Shown here: in pieces, positions 52,921-62,103 of the stretch
Numbering within the stretch: position 1 is the stretch's first letter
Layout: every line of letters starts with the position of its first letter
NCBI GenBank assembly: GCA_934501475.1
Contig: CAKSUL010000003.1
Span: forward strand, 5,896-69,895
Source: an uncultured Roseovarius sp.
Lineage (GTDB): Bacteria > Pseudomonadota > Alphaproteobacteria > Rhodobacterales > Rhodobacteraceae
Reading direction: 5' to 3'
Length of the DNA: 64,000 nucleotides
Notes under the pieces: generated by a model
The model's database searches: none
What the model saw: the letters and a program-made list of their open reading frames with translations, nothing else
What the model was told of the DNA's origin: nothing
Program-made: the position numbers and the translations under genes

Positions 52921-53409
52921 TCAGGGGCGGCGGGTGCTGTTGGGGATGGCGATGGCGCGGCTCAGCGTCTTGGGCGGCAGCGGCACCCTGGCATGGGCAT
53001 CGGCCATCTTTTCCAGCCGCGCCAGGGTGTCCGCATCCATCGGTGTGACGCGCGGGCCGGTCATGTCGACATGCAGGGTCATGGATTCGCCGGTCGCCGC
53101 CAGCCAGCCATCCATGTGATGGAGTTCCTGAAGCGCGTGAAAGCGTTTGGCGTCGAAATCCACCAGCCGAAAGGTGGTGAACACCCGGTCGCCCAAATGC
53201 AGCTCGCGGATATAGCGGATGTGGAATTCCGCCGTGTAGGTGGTCAGCCTGCGCTTGGCGGCATATTCGGGCCCGAATCCGAGCGTGGGATAGACCTGAT
53301 CGGCGCCGCGATCAAAGAGGACACCGTAATAGGCCATGTTGAGATGGCCGTTGAAGTCGATCCAGCCCGGTTCGATATCCATCAGTTCGGATTGAAACAG
53401 GGTGCTCAT
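52921..53409 (-). CDS. Acyl-CoA thioesterase, hotdog fold
   Basis: 162 residues. The YbgC/FadM-like pattern is present: IEPGWIDFNGHLNMAYYGVLFDRGADQVY, where the Asp after W-I and the N-G-H-L-N turn mark the 4-hydroxybenzoyl-CoA-type thioesterases, and FHIRYIRELHLGDRVFTTFRLVDFDAKRFH. Homologues are associated with carnitine metabolism and with acyl-CoA hydrolysis, but the acyl group is unknown. It lies between gatB and the DUF4177 gene on the same strand, 34 bases after gatB. Confidence 0.88.
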   Translation of the reverse strand: MSTLFQSELMDIEPGWIDFNGHLNMAYYGVLFDRGADQVYPTLGFGPEYAAKRRLTTYTAEFHIRYIRELHLGDRVFTTFRLVDFDAKRFHALQELHHMDGWLAATGESMTLHVDMTGPRVTPMDADTLARLEKMADAHARVPLPPKTLSRAIAIPNSTRRP

Positions 53410-53443
53410 GCGGTCCTCATCGGGCAGGGGGCGCGCGCGGGGG

Positions 53444-54955
53444 TCACAGGCCCAGCTTGTCGCTGACGATCTGGTTCACCGCCTTGGGATTGGCCTTGCC
53501 GCCGGTCGCCTTCATCACCTGGCCGACGAACCAGCCGGCCAGTTTCGGGTTCTGGCGGGCCTTTTCGACCTGCGCGGGATTGTCGTTGATGATCTGCGCG
53601 ACCGCGGCCTCGATCGCGCCGGTATCGGTGACCTGCGTCAGCCCTTCGGTCTGCACCACTTCGGCCGGGTCGCGCCCGGTCGTGTAGGTGATCTCGAACA
53701 CGTCCTTGGCGATCTTGCCGCTGATCGCGTCCGAGGCGATCAGGTCCACGATGCTGCCCAGCTGCGCCGGCGAGACCGGCGATGTCGTGATGTCCGCATC
53801 GTCCTTTTTCAGCCGGCCGAACAGCTCGTTTATCACCCAGTTGGCGGTCAGCTTGCCGTCGCGCCCGTCGGCGGCGGCCTCGAAATAGGCGGCGTTGGCC
53901 ACATCCGCCGTCAGCACCGAGGCGTCATATTCGCTGAGGCCGAAATCGGTGACAAAGCGCGCCTTCTTGGCGTCGGGCAATTCGGGCAGCGAGGCGGCGA
54001 TATCGTCCACCCAGGCCTGCTCGATCTCAAGGGGCAGCAGGTCGGGGTCGGGGAAATAGCGGTAATCATGCGCCTCTTCCTTCGAGCGCATCGAGCGGGT
54101 CTCGTTGCGGTCGGGATCATAGAGGCGGGTTTCCTGCGTGACGCTGCCGCCGCCTTCCAGAATGGCCATCTGGCGGCGGGCCTCGAAGTCGATCGCGGCC
54201 TGGATAAAGCGCATCGAGTTCATGTTCTTGATCTCGCAGCGCGTGCCCAGATGGGCGAAATCCTGCGTTTCCTGGTATTTCTCATATTGGCCGGGGCGGC
54301 ATACCGACACGTTCACATCCGCGCGCAGGCTGCCGTTCTGCATGTTGCCATCGCAGGTGCCCAGATAGCGCAGGATCTGGCGCAGCTTGGTGACATAGGC
54401 CGCCGCCTCTTCGGGGCCGCGAATGTCGGGGCGGCTGACGATCTCCATCAGGGCGACGCCGGTGCGGTTGAGATCGACGAAACTCATCGCGGGGTCCATG
54501 TCATGGATGGATTTGCCGGCGTCCTGCTCCATGTGGATACGCTCGACGCGCACAAGGCGCGCGATGCCGGGGCCCATGTCGACCAGGATCTCGCCCTCGC
54601 CGACAAGGGGTTCGTAAAGCTGGCTGATCTGATAGCCCTGCGGCAGGTCGGGATAGAAATAGTTCTTGCGGTCAAACGCCGATCTGAGGTTGATCTGCGC
54701 GCGCAGCCCAAGGCCGGTGCGCACTGCCTGCTCGACGCAGAATTCGTTGATCACCGGCAACATGCCGGGCATGGCCGCGTCCACGAAGGCGACGTTTGAA
54801 TTGGGTTCCGCGCCGAATTGCGTCGAGGCCCCGGAAAACAGTTTCGACTTGCTGGCGATCTGGGCATGGACCTCCATCCCGATCACCAGTTCCCAGTCGT
54901 GCTTTGCGCCCGAGATCACTTTGGGTTTCGGGGTCTCATATGTCAGATCAAGCAT
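53444..54955 (-). CDS. gatB: Asp/Glu-tRNA amidotransferase subunit B
   Basis: 503 residues, usual length. [21 protein letters not shown] opens the kinase domain, with [20 protein letters not shown] (here [18 protein letters not shown]) and [24 protein letters not shown]; the C-terminal YqeY-like tail ends [15 protein letters not shown]. With GatA and GatC it converts Glu-tRNA-Gln (and Asp-tRNA-Asn) to the amide form, needed because alphaproteobacteria often lack GlnRS-independent routes. gatA and gatC are not in the window. Confidence 0.97.
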   Translation of the reverse strand: MLDLTYETPKPKVISGAKHDWELVIGMEVHAQIASKSKLFSGASTQFGAEPNSNVAFVDAAMPGMLPVINEFCVEQAVRTGLGLRAQINLRSAFDRKNYFYPDLPQGYQISQLYEPLVGEGEILVDMGPGIARLVRVERIHMEQDAGKSIHDMDPAMSFVDLNRTGVALMEIVSRPDIRGPEEAAAYVTKLRQILRYLGTCDGNMQNGSLRADVNVSVCRPGQYEKYQETQDFAHLGTRCEIKNMNSMRFIQAAIDFEARRQMAILEGGGSVTQETRLYDPDRNETRSMRSKEEAHDYRYFPDPDLLPLEIEQAWVDDIAASLPELPDAKKARFVTDFGLSEYDASVLTADVANAAYFEAAADGRDGKLTANWVINELFGRLKKDDADITTSPVSPAQLGSIVDLIASDAISGKIAKDVFEITYTTGRDPAEVVQTEGLTQVTDTGAIEAAVAQIINDNPAQVEKARQNPKLAGWFVGQVMKATGGKANPKAVNQIVSDKLGL

Positions 54956-55062
54956 GGCCGCGCGTCCTTTGGTGCTGTGGCCAGCGTTCTAGTGCAGCGC
55001 GCTGCGCGGGGCAAGAGGGCGCACCGGTGCATGCGCCCACGGGTCTGGTCTGAGTGGGGGCC

Positions 55063-56349
55063 TCAGATCGACGGCAGGCGATACATGCCGGCGGGCGAGA
55101 AGGCGATGGTGCTGCCATCGGCCATCTGATCGGCGAACTGGGCGGCAATGGCGCGCAGGGCGGCCTGACGGCCCTCGCGCACCAGCGCGCGCCGTGACGG
55201 CAGGGGCGGCGTCAGCCCCGGCGCGCGCAGCGCCTGCGTCCAGATCAGCGGATGCAACTCGTGCAGATGATCCGCAAGGATCCAGCTGAGACAGGCGCGC
55301 AGTTCGTCGCGTTTGCCGGCAATGCCGCCATGTCGTGCGGCGGCGCGCGCGGATTTGCGCGGGGTTTCGGCGTCGGGGCCGCGCATCGACACCGCGCAGA
55401 ATGACGCCAGCAGGTTGGCGTTGTGCTGATCCGGCTTGCGCGCCAGAATATCGCGCAGCCCTTCGATGAAAAACCCGGTATCCAGCAGGGTCATCGCGCC
55501 GTGATCCACCGCCAGCGCATCGAAATAGACCCACGCATAGGCCCCGGCCCCCCAGATGTCGCCGGTGCGCGCGGCGGTGCGGCGCGCCTCAAGCTCAAGC
55601 TGCTCGTAAGAGCCGAACCGGCTGGGCAACAGGGCCTGGCCGAGGGCGCGCATGTGGCGCGGGCTGTGCGGGTCAAGGTTGATCAGGGCCTCATAGTCAT
55701 CCGCCACCCGGCGGCGCGGATGGGGCGCGGCGGCCAGCAACGCGCATTGCGCCGCCCCCAGCGATGGCGCGTCGCGCGCGCCGCGCCTCTGCCCCTCGAG
55801 CAGCGCGGCGGCACGGGTGAAATGCGCCGCAAAGCGGTCGGCGCGGGTGGCCGCGTCGATGTCGGGATGTTCCTGGGGGGCGTTGCGCCATGCCCAGCCC
55901 AGATCGATATGCGCCATGGCCACGATCATCGCGCAGGGATACTCATCGGGGTGCTCGGCCAGCGCGGCCTCCAATGCGTCGATTCCGTCAGGCGGCGGCG
56001 CGATGCCCTCGTGCAGCGCATCCTCGGCCACGGCCACCACATCGCCGCGCGCCCCCACGGCCATCAACAACGCGGCAGATTCGCCCCCCGGCGTGGACAG
56101 GCGCAGCGCGTCGGCCTCGACGATTTCGGCTGACAGGCGGTCCCACATCTCCTGACGAGCCAATTTCTGCCCACGGTCCTGGAACTGGCCGCGGGCGATC
56201 TCTTCGTCGGTAATCTGCATCGATGGCAAGAGGATACGCCGGCTGAGCCGGTCCAGATCGACCGGCTGGTGCGCCGCGCGTTTGCGCCGCAATCCTCGCA
56301 ACGGCGCAAGGCCGCTCAGGGTTCGAAGCAGGCTGGTATTTTCAGACAT
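55063..56349 (-). CDS. Hypothetical helical-repeat protein
   Basis: 428 residues, no recognised family. It starts with a basic stretch (RGLRRKRAAHQPVDLDRLSRR), then a mostly helical middle rich in Ala and Leu (ALEAALAEHPDEYPCAMIVAMAHIDLGWAWRNAP, DDYEALINLDPHSPRHMRALGQALLPSRFGSYEQLELEARRTA), which reads like TPR/Sel1-type repeats. No signal peptide or membrane segment. Neighbours are gatB and a lytic transglycosylase gene, neither suggesting a role. Confidence 0.68.
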   Translation of the reverse strand: MSENTSLLRTLSGLAPLRGLRRKRAAHQPVDLDRLSRRILLPSMQITDEEIARGQFQDRGQKLARQEMWDRLSAEIVEADALRLSTPGGESAALLMAVGARGDVVAVAEDALHEGIAPPPDGIDALEAALAEHPDEYPCAMIVAMAHIDLGWAWRNAPQEHPDIDAATRADRFAAHFTRAAALLEGQRRGARDAPSLGAAQCALLAAAPHPRRRVADDYEALINLDPHSPRHMRALGQALLPSRFGSYEQLELEARRTAARTGDIWGAGAYAWVYFDALAVDHGAMTLLDTGFFIEGLRDILARKPDQHNANLLASFCAVSMRGPDAETPRKSARAAARHGGIAGKRDELRACLSWILADHLHELHPLIWTQALRAPGLTPPLPSRRALVREGRQAALRAIAAQFADQMADGSTIAFSPAGMYRLPSI

Positions 56350-56488
56350 GCGGTGCTCTCTTTGGTGTGGTGTCGTCAGTCTGGCGCTCCATTCTGGCCA
56401 AAACGCGGCAGGCCTTTGGTGAAGGCATGGAAAAGCGGGCGATGCGCCTTGCGATTGCCTTTATGATCAAAACACGGGATTATGTGGC

Positions 56489-57181
56489 ATGAGACGGCTT
56501 TGCCTTTGTATTGTAATGATATTTTTTCCGATCACCGCCGGGGCGCAGGATGCGCAAACCGCCGCGATAGGCGCGCGTCCGCTCATGCGCCCTGCGGCGG
56601 CCGAGGTCGTGCTGCCGCCGATGCGCTGGAACAGCCATCCCGAATCCGACGAATGGACCCGCAGCGCCGTGCGCGCCTTGCGCGACCACGGCGCGCCGCT
56701 GACCCATGTGGTGCCGCGCGATGTCGACACCTGGTGTCCGGGCTATCGTGATGCGGGCCCATCGGCGCGGCGGGCGTTCTGGGTGGGGTTCCTGTCGGCG
56801 CTGGCCAAACATGAAAGCACCTACCGCCCGCATGCGGTGGGCGGCGGCGGGCGCTGGTTCGGCCTGTTGCAGATCCTGCCCGCGACCGCGCGCCATTATG
56901 GCTGTGTGGCGGGATCGGGCGCGGCGCTCAAGGATGGGGGGGCCAACCTGTCCTGCGCCATCCGCATCCTGGCGGTGACCGTGCCGCGCGATGCGGCGAT
57001 CGCCCTCAAGGACGGGCGCTGGCGCGGGGTGGCGGCGGATTGGGGCCCGCTGCGCAGCGAGAGCAAGCGCGCCGACATGGCCCGCTGGCTGCGCGCGCAG
57101 CCCTATTGCGCGATCACCAGGTCACCCCGCCCGGTTGCGCGCCCCGCGCTGAGCCTGCCGATACGGATGGCGCGGGACTGA
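56489..57181 (+). CDS. Exported lytic transglycosylase (SLT domain)
   Basis: 230 residues. Signal peptide (RRLCLCIVMIFFPITAGA, then QDAQ). The catalytic domain has FLSALAKHESTYRPHAVGGGGRWFGLLQILPATARHYGC, with the catalytic Glu in KHES and the GLLQI active-site turn. SLT-type enzymes cleave the glycan strands of peptidoglycan, making 1,6-anhydro ends. A C-terminal Cys (CAIRI / YCAITR) may form a disulphide. The start could also be an upstream in-frame codon, but this one has the proper leader. Role: wall turnover or insertion of envelope machinery. Confidence 0.88.
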   Translation: MRRLCLCIVMIFFPITAGAQDAQTAAIGARPLMRPAAAEVVLPPMRWNSHPESDEWTRSAVRALRDHGAPLTHVVPRDVDTWCPGYRDAGPSARRAFWVGFLSALAKHESTYRPHAVGGGGRWFGLLQILPATARHYGCVAGSGAALKDGGANLSCAIRILAVTVPRDAAIALKDGRWRGVAADWGPLRSESKRADMARWLRAQPYCAITRSPRPVARPALSLPIRMARD

Positions 57182-57203
57182 GCATGGCGATCCATGAGCG
57201 CGC

Positions 57204-59765
57204 TCAGGCGGCCAATATGCGGCTGACCATTTCGGTCGTGTCGCGGCTGAGCGCGGGGGTGGCCAGGATGCGCTCAAGCTGGGCGCGGATCAGCGCCTGA
57301 CGCGCCGGGCCGTAACGCCGCCACGTCTCGAACGCCGAACACATCCGCGCCGTGGTCTGCGGGTTCAGCGGATCAAGCCGGATCAGGTTATCCGCCAACA
57401 ACGCATAGCCCTTGCCCGAGGCGTGATGAAACCCCGCGGGCGACGCGCTGAGCGCGCCCAGGGTGGCGCGGAACCGGTTGGGGTTCTTCAGCGTGAAATC
57501 AGGATGGCGGGTCAGGCGCGCGGCAATGTCGGCGGTCGCGTCGGGGGCGGCATTGGCGATTTGCAGGCTGAACCATTTGTCGATCACCAGACGATCCGCC
57601 TGCCATTGACGATAGAAGGCCTCGACCGCCGCGTCGCCCTTGGCGACCTGCACCAGACAGGACAGCGCGGCCAGTTGCTGGGTCATGTTGTCGGCGCTGT
57701 CATATTGGCGCTGCGCCGCCGCGCCGCCATCCAGCCGGTTGATCATGCCAAGGGCGGCATTGGCCAGTGCGCGCGCGCCCGATTGCGCGGCGTCGGGGCG
57801 GTAGGGGGCGCTGACCTGGTGGCCGGCATAAAGGCGGGTCGCCAGATCCTGCATCGACTGGGCGCGCGCCTGTTTCAGGGTCTCCAGCGCCTCCCATATG
57901 GTCTGCGGATCGGGAATGTCGCCCGCATCATGCAGCGCCTGCGCCAGATCGTCCTGCGACGGCAGCCCGAGGGCGAGGGCGCGGAACGCCGGATCAAGGC
58001 TGTCGTCGCGCGCCATGGCGGCGATTGCATCGAGATAGGCGCCATCCGGCGGCGCCCCGTCGCGGATCATCGCCAGCAGCCCGTCGCGCGCAAGGGCGTG
58101 GCCGGCCTCCCATTTGTTGAACGGATCGGTGTCATGGGCCAGCAGAAAGGCGCGCGTGGCGTTGTCGATCGGGTGCTCGAGGATCACCGGCGCGGAAAAC
58201 CCGCGCAGGATCGACGGGATCGGGCGCGCCGCCAGCCCCTCGAAGGTGAAACTCTGCTCGGCGTGCTCCATTTCCAGAACGCGGGTTGCGCGCACCTCAT
58301 CGCCATTGGGGCCCAGCAGGCCGACGGCAATCGGAATGACGCGCGGGTTTTTCACCTTCTGCCCCGGTGTCGGCGGCGTTTCCTGCCGGAAATGCAGCGT
58401 GTAACGGCCATCGCGATACTCATCCCGGACATGCAGGCGCGGGGTTCCGGCCTCTTCATACCAGCGTTTGAACTGTGTCAGGTCGCGCCCGGTCGTGTCC
58501 TCGAACACGCGAAGCCAATCCTCGATCGTGCAGGCCTGCCCGTCATGGCGTTCAAAATAGAGGTCGAGCGCGCGGCCATAGGCCTCATCCCCCACCAGCG
58601 TTTTCAGCATCCCGATCAGCTCGGCCCCTTTTTCATAGACGGTGGCGGTGTAGAAATTGTTGATCTCGACGAAACTGGCCGGGCGCACGGGATGCGCCAG
58701 CGGGCCGTTATCCTCGCGGAACTGGCGCGCGCGCAGGGCGATCACGTCCTCGATGCGTTTCACCGGCGCGCTGCGCATGTCGGCGGTGAACTGGGCATCG
58801 CGGAACACGGTAAGCCCCTCCTTGAGGCACAGCTGGAACCAGTCGCGGCAGGTGATGCGGTTGCCGGTCCAGTTGTGGAAATACTCATGCGCGATGATCG
58901 CCTCGATGCGCTCGAAATTGGCGTCGGTCGAGGTTTCGGGTGACGCCAGCACACAGGAGGAATTGAAGATGTTCAGCCCCTTGTTTTCCATCGCGCCCAT
59001 GTTGAAATCATCGACGGCGACGATATTGAACACATCCAGGTCGTATTCGCGGCCATAGGTCTGCTCATCCCACCGCATCGACGCCTTCAGCGCCTCCATG
59101 CCGAAGGCGCATTTGTCCTCATCGCCGGGGCGCACCCAGATGTTCAGTTCCACATCGCGCCCCGACCGGGTGGTAAAGCGATCCGGGTGATTGACCAGAT
59201 CCCCCGCCACCAGCGCAAACAGATAGGCCGGTTTGGGCCAGGGGTCATGCCACTCGGCAAATCCGGGCCCCTCGGCCACCTTGTCGCCATTGGACAGCTT
59301 TACGGGCATGTCGCCCTCGATTCGCACGGTAAAGATGGCCATCACGTCGGGGCGGTCGGGGTAATAGGTGATCTTGCGAAAGCCCTGCGCCTCGCATTGG
59401 GTGCAATACATCCCGCCGGACATGTAGAGCCCCTCAAGGGCGGTATTGCCCGCCGGGTCGATCTCGACCTCGGCCTCCCATGTGAAGGGGGCGTCGGGGG
59501 CGGGGCAGCGCAGCCCCTCGGGGGTGATCACCGGCGAGACGGGCGCGCCGTCGATGCGCGCCGAGATCAGCCTGAGCGACTCACCATCCAGTTGCAGCAG
59601 GCCCGCGCCGGATCCGGCCGCGGGGTTGGGGCGGAATTCGATCCGGCTGAGAACGCGGGTCTTGCCCGGCGCAAGGCGCACCGTCAGGTGGACCGAGTCC
59701 ACCAGATAGCCAAAGGGCGTGTAATCCCTGAGATGGATCGTCTGGGGGGTGGCATCCTTGGGCAT
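57204..59765 (-). CDS. pepN: Aminopeptidase N (M1 family)
   Basis: 853 residues, E. coli PepN type. Substrate-recognition GAMENKGLNIFNS, zinc-binding HEYFHNWTGNR with the third ligand in KEGLTVFRD, and the C-terminal helical domain to the end. It removes a range of N-terminal residues from peptides in the cytosol. It has no signal peptide. Single gene convergent with the transglycosylase gene, 22 bases apart. Confidence 0.97.
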   Translation of the reverse strand: MPKDATPQTIHLRDYTPFGYLVDSVHLTVRLAPGKTRVLSRIEFRPNPAAGSGAGLLQLDGESLRLISARIDGAPVSPVITPEGLRCPAPDAPFTWEAEVEIDPAGNTALEGLYMSGGMYCTQCEAQGFRKITYYPDRPDVMAIFTVRIEGDMPVKLSNGDKVAEGPGFAEWHDPWPKPAYLFALVAGDLVNHPDRFTTRSGRDVELNIWVRPGDEDKCAFGMEALKASMRWDEQTYGREYDLDVFNIVAVDDFNMGAMENKGLNIFNSSCVLASPETSTDANFERIEAIIAHEYFHNWTGNRITCRDWFQLCLKEGLTVFRDAQFTADMRSAPVKRIEDVIALRARQFREDNGPLAHPVRPASFVEINNFYTATVYEKGAELIGMLKTLVGDEAYGRALDLYFERHDGQACTIEDWLRVFEDTTGRDLTQFKRWYEEAGTPRLHVRDEYRDGRYTLHFRQETPPTPGQKVKNPRVIPIAVGLLGPNGDEVRATRVLEMEHAEQSFTFEGLAARPIPSILRGFSAPVILEHPIDNATRAFLLAHDTDPFNKWEAGHALARDGLLAMIRDGAPPDGAYLDAIAAMARDDSLDPAFRALALGLPSQDDLAQALHDAGDIPDPQTIWEALETLKQARAQSMQDLATRLYAGHQVSAPYRPDAAQSGARALANAALGMINRLDGGAAAQRQYDSADNMTQQLAALSCLVQVAKGDAAVEAFYRQWQADRLVIDKWFSLQIANAAPDATADIAARLTRHPDFTLKNPNRFRATLGALSASPAGFHHASGKGYALLADNLIRLDPLNPQTTARMCSAFETWRRYGPARQALIRAQLERILATPALSRDTTEMVSRILAA

Positions 59766-59876
59766 GTCTGCGTCTCCGGTAATTGGAACTTTCGGCTTTG
59801 CGGGACGTTAGGGCCATGTGCGCTGGCCTTCAATGGGCCAATCCACCCGAGCAGAACAAACCAAAGGAGTGACGCC

Positions 59877-60104
59877 ATGTCCCCCCCGGATACCGATCTC
59901 GACCGCCAGAAAGCGCGGCACAAGACCCCGATAGCAGGCATGAAGGCGCTGGTGATCATCGCCGCGCTGGTGTTTCTGGCGCTGGTCGGATGGATGGCCA
60001 ACCAGGGGCAGGAACCGCGCAAGGTGAATGATCCGGCGCTGACCGGTGAATACGGGGCCGAACCGGTCGAACCGGTCACCGTTCCGGCCGCCCCTGCCGA
60101 GTGA
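59877..60104 (+). CDS. Small single-pass membrane protein
   Basis: 75 residues. A basic N-terminus (DRQKARHKTPIAG) precedes one transmembrane helix (about 23-41, ALVIIAALVFLALVGWMA), then a polar C-terminal tail (QGQEPRKVNDPALTGEYGAEPVEPV) likely in the periplasm. An AAAGGAG ribosome site lies 10 bases before the ATG. Its divergent position from pepN suggests its own promoter. Unknown function; no lipobox. Confidence 0.72.
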   Translation: MSPPDTDLDRQKARHKTPIAGMKALVIIAALVFLALVGWMANQGQEPRKVNDPALTGEYGAEPVEPVTVPAAPAE

Positions 60105-60171
60105 CGCGCGCGCAAGGGCCGGAAAACCTGGCGGCGGGTTCTGCAAAACTGCGCAACCGGCTGTTCAATTC

Positions 60172-60248
60172 TTGATGTTTTCCTGTAATTGGGGCCATTA
60201 TATCCTTTGAAGGATATCAGGGCTTTGCCCCACGCTCACAGGATTCAC
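60172..60248 (+). promoter_or_regulatory. Promoter region with 8-2-8 palindrome upstream of the PuuD-type gene
   Basis: ATATCCTT-TG-AAGGATAT (60200-60217) is a perfect inverted repeat. A TTGATG (60172-60177) and CATTAT (60196-60201) 18 bases apart make a passable sigma-70 promoter whose -10 overlaps the palindrome, a classical repressor layout. Confidence 0.5.
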
Positions 60249-61049
60249 ATGACCCGCGCAATCATCGGTATCATCGGCAATCAACACACGATCGACGGGC
60301 GCTTTCCGGTTCATGCCGGGGGGGTCATGAACTCGACCGCGGTGGCCGACGCGGCGGGCTGCATGCCGCTTCTGGTGCCCAGCGATCCGCGATTCGTCAG
60401 CGTGGGCGAGTTGATGGAGTGCTGCGACGGTTTCCTGCTGACCGGCGGGCGCCCCAACATCCACCCCGAGGAATACGGCGAGGCGCCGACCGTGGCGCAT
60501 GGTGATTTCGATCGCGCGCGCGATGCGATCACCCTGCCACTGGTGCGCGCCTGTATCGAGCGCGGTCAGCCGATTCTGGGGGTGTGCCGGGGCTTTCAGG
60601 AAATGAACGTCGCCCTGGGCGGCACGCTTTATCCCGAAATCCGCGATTTGCCGGGGCGCGACAACCACCGGATGCCCCCAGATGGCACGCTGGAGGAGCA
60701 ATTCGCGCTGCGCCACAAGGTCCGGTTTCATGAGGGCGGCGTGTTTCATCGGCTGATGGGCGCGCAGGAGGTGATGACCAACACGCTGCACGGGCAGGGG
60801 ATCAAGACGCCGGGCGCGCGGGTCGTCATTGACGGCTATGCGCCCGACACCACCCCCGAGGCGCTTTATATCGAGGCGGCGACCGGCTTTGCGCTGGCGG
60901 TGCAGTGGCACCCGGAATGGAACGCCTGCAATGACCCGGTGTCGCGCCCGCTGTTCCAGGCGTTCGGCGATGCCGCGCGGGCCTGGGCGGCGCGGCGCGG
61001 TCGCACTGGCGGCAGGGGCGAAGCGGATAACGCGTTGAAGACCGCCTGA
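60249..61049 (+). CDS. puuD: Gamma-glutamyl-GABA hydrolase-like (PuuD, class I amidotransferase fold)
   Basis: 266 residues. The nucleophile elbow GVCRGFQEMNVALGGTLYPEIRD (Cys about 116) and the C-terminal AVQWHPEWN carry the triad Cys-His-Glu of peptidase C26. PuuD cleaves gamma-glutamyl-GABA to GABA and glutamate, the last step of the route that begins with the synthetase and oxidase at 32-37 kb. It sits 23 kb from them, under a separate palindromic promoter. The ATG at 60249 is preceded by AGGATTCAC. Other gamma-glutamyl amides are possible substrates. Confidence 0.88.
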   Translation: MTRAIIGIIGNQHTIDGRFPVHAGGVMNSTAVADAAGCMPLLVPSDPRFVSVGELMECCDGFLLTGGRPNIHPEEYGEAPTVAHGDFDRARDAITLPLVRACIERGQPILGVCRGFQEMNVALGGTLYPEIRDLPGRDNHRMPPDGTLEEQFALRHKVRFHEGGVFHRLMGAQEVMTNTLHGQGIKTPGARVVIDGYAPDTTPEALYIEAATGFALAVQWHPEWNACNDPVSRPLFQAFGDAARAWAARRGRTGGRGEADNALKTA

Positions 61050-61067
61050 GTGTTCAGCCCTGAAGGC

Positions 61068-61454
61068 TCAGAGGGCTGCGCGCAGCGCCTCAATGCTGGA
61101 CGGGATGCCGGCATCGGCACGTTTCCTGGCCGAAATCCCCTGCGCCACCAGAATATAGGACATCATCAGATGATCGCGCAGCGCCTCATCGGGCAGGCCG
61201 GAGGCCGCGTGCTGTTGCAGCCACGACATGCCGCGTGAGGCCAGGTAGGGCGCGGGGCGGATGCCGGGCTGATCGCTCAGCACCTCGAAGGCGATCCTGG
61301 ACACCTTGAAGGTGAACGCATCGCGCCCGTCGTTCCAGCCGCAGATCGCAAACACCTTGGTCTCCACCTTCCACACATCCGCATTGCCCCATTGCACCAC
61401 ATGGCTGGTGGCGGGCAGGGTGGCGCAGAAGGCGTTGAATTCATCGCGGGTCAT
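61068..61454 (-). CDS. MmcQ/YjbR-family protein
   Basis: 128 residues from the ATG at 61454 (MTRDEFNAFCATLPATSHVVQWGNADVWKVETKVFAICGW). The fold is the double-wing YjbR/MmcQ type, small basic proteins of unclear function sometimes thought to bind DNA; SYILVAQGISARKRA is the usual end. An additional 12 residues upstream are possible. It converges on the puuD-like gene. Confidence 0.85.
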   Translation of the reverse strand: MTRDEFNAFCATLPATSHVVQWGNADVWKVETKVFAICGWNDGRDAFTFKVSRIAFEVLSDQPGIRPAPYLASRGMSWLQQHAASGLPDEALRDHLMMSYILVAQGISARKRADAGIPSSIEALRAAL

Positions 61455-61536
61455 CGCGGCCAGCTTGCAGCGGGTTCCCCCCTGTGGCAAGCCTTGCTAG
61501 GGCGGGGCAACGGGAATTGGGATTGGCGGGAACGAC

Positions 61537-61989
61537 ATGCTGAAATGGATTGATCTGCCGCCGGTATGGTTGCTCGGGGCGCTGGGCATGGCCTGGTGGC
61601 AGGCCGAAAAGGCCCCCTACGGGCTGAGCTTTGCCGGGGCCTGGGCCGATCTTGCCAGCGGTCTGCTGATCGGTGCGGGCGTGTTGCTGATGCTGCTTGC
61701 GGTCATCGAGATGCGCCGCGCGCGCACGACGCTCATGCCCCATTCCGACGCCGACCGGCTGGTGACAAGCGGCATATTCAAGCGCAGCCGCAACCCGATC
61801 TATCTGGGCGATGCGCTGATTCTGGCCGGGTTCATCCTGCGCTGGGATGCGGTTCTGGCGTTGCCGCTGATTCCGGTGTTCCTCTGGGTGATCGAAAAGC
61901 GCTTTGTCATCCCCGAGGAAAACCGCCTGCGCAGAAAATTCCGCGCCGATTTCGCCCGGTATTGCCAGAAAACCCGCCGCTGGCTGTGA
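61537..61989 (+). CDS. Isoprenylcysteine-methyltransferase-like membrane protein
   Basis: 150 residues, four hydrophobic segments. The C-terminal half has SGIFKRSRNPIYLGDALILAGF and IPEENRLRRKFRADFARYCQKTRRWL, the R-N-P-x-Y-x-G and E-E-x-x-L patterns of the ICMT/PEMT family that binds S-adenosylmethionine at the membrane. Bacterial members may methylate lipids or other thiol or amine groups; the substrate is unknown. Single gene upstream of pntA. Confidence 0.82.
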   Translation: MLKWIDLPPVWLLGALGMAWWQAEKAPYGLSFAGAWADLASGLLIGAGVLLMLLAVIEMRRARTTLMPHSDADRLVTSGIFKRSRNPIYLGDALILAGFILRWDAVLALPLIPVFLWVIEKRFVIPEENRLRRKFRADFARYCQKTRRWL

Positions 61990-62103
61990 TAAATCAGCCG
62001 CCGGACCCGGATCAGGCGGGCAAAACAACGCGCGGGGCTTGAGTATGGGCGCCGCGCTGTGGCATTCCGGCACGGCACAGACACACCTGCGGGGGATGAA
62101 CAT

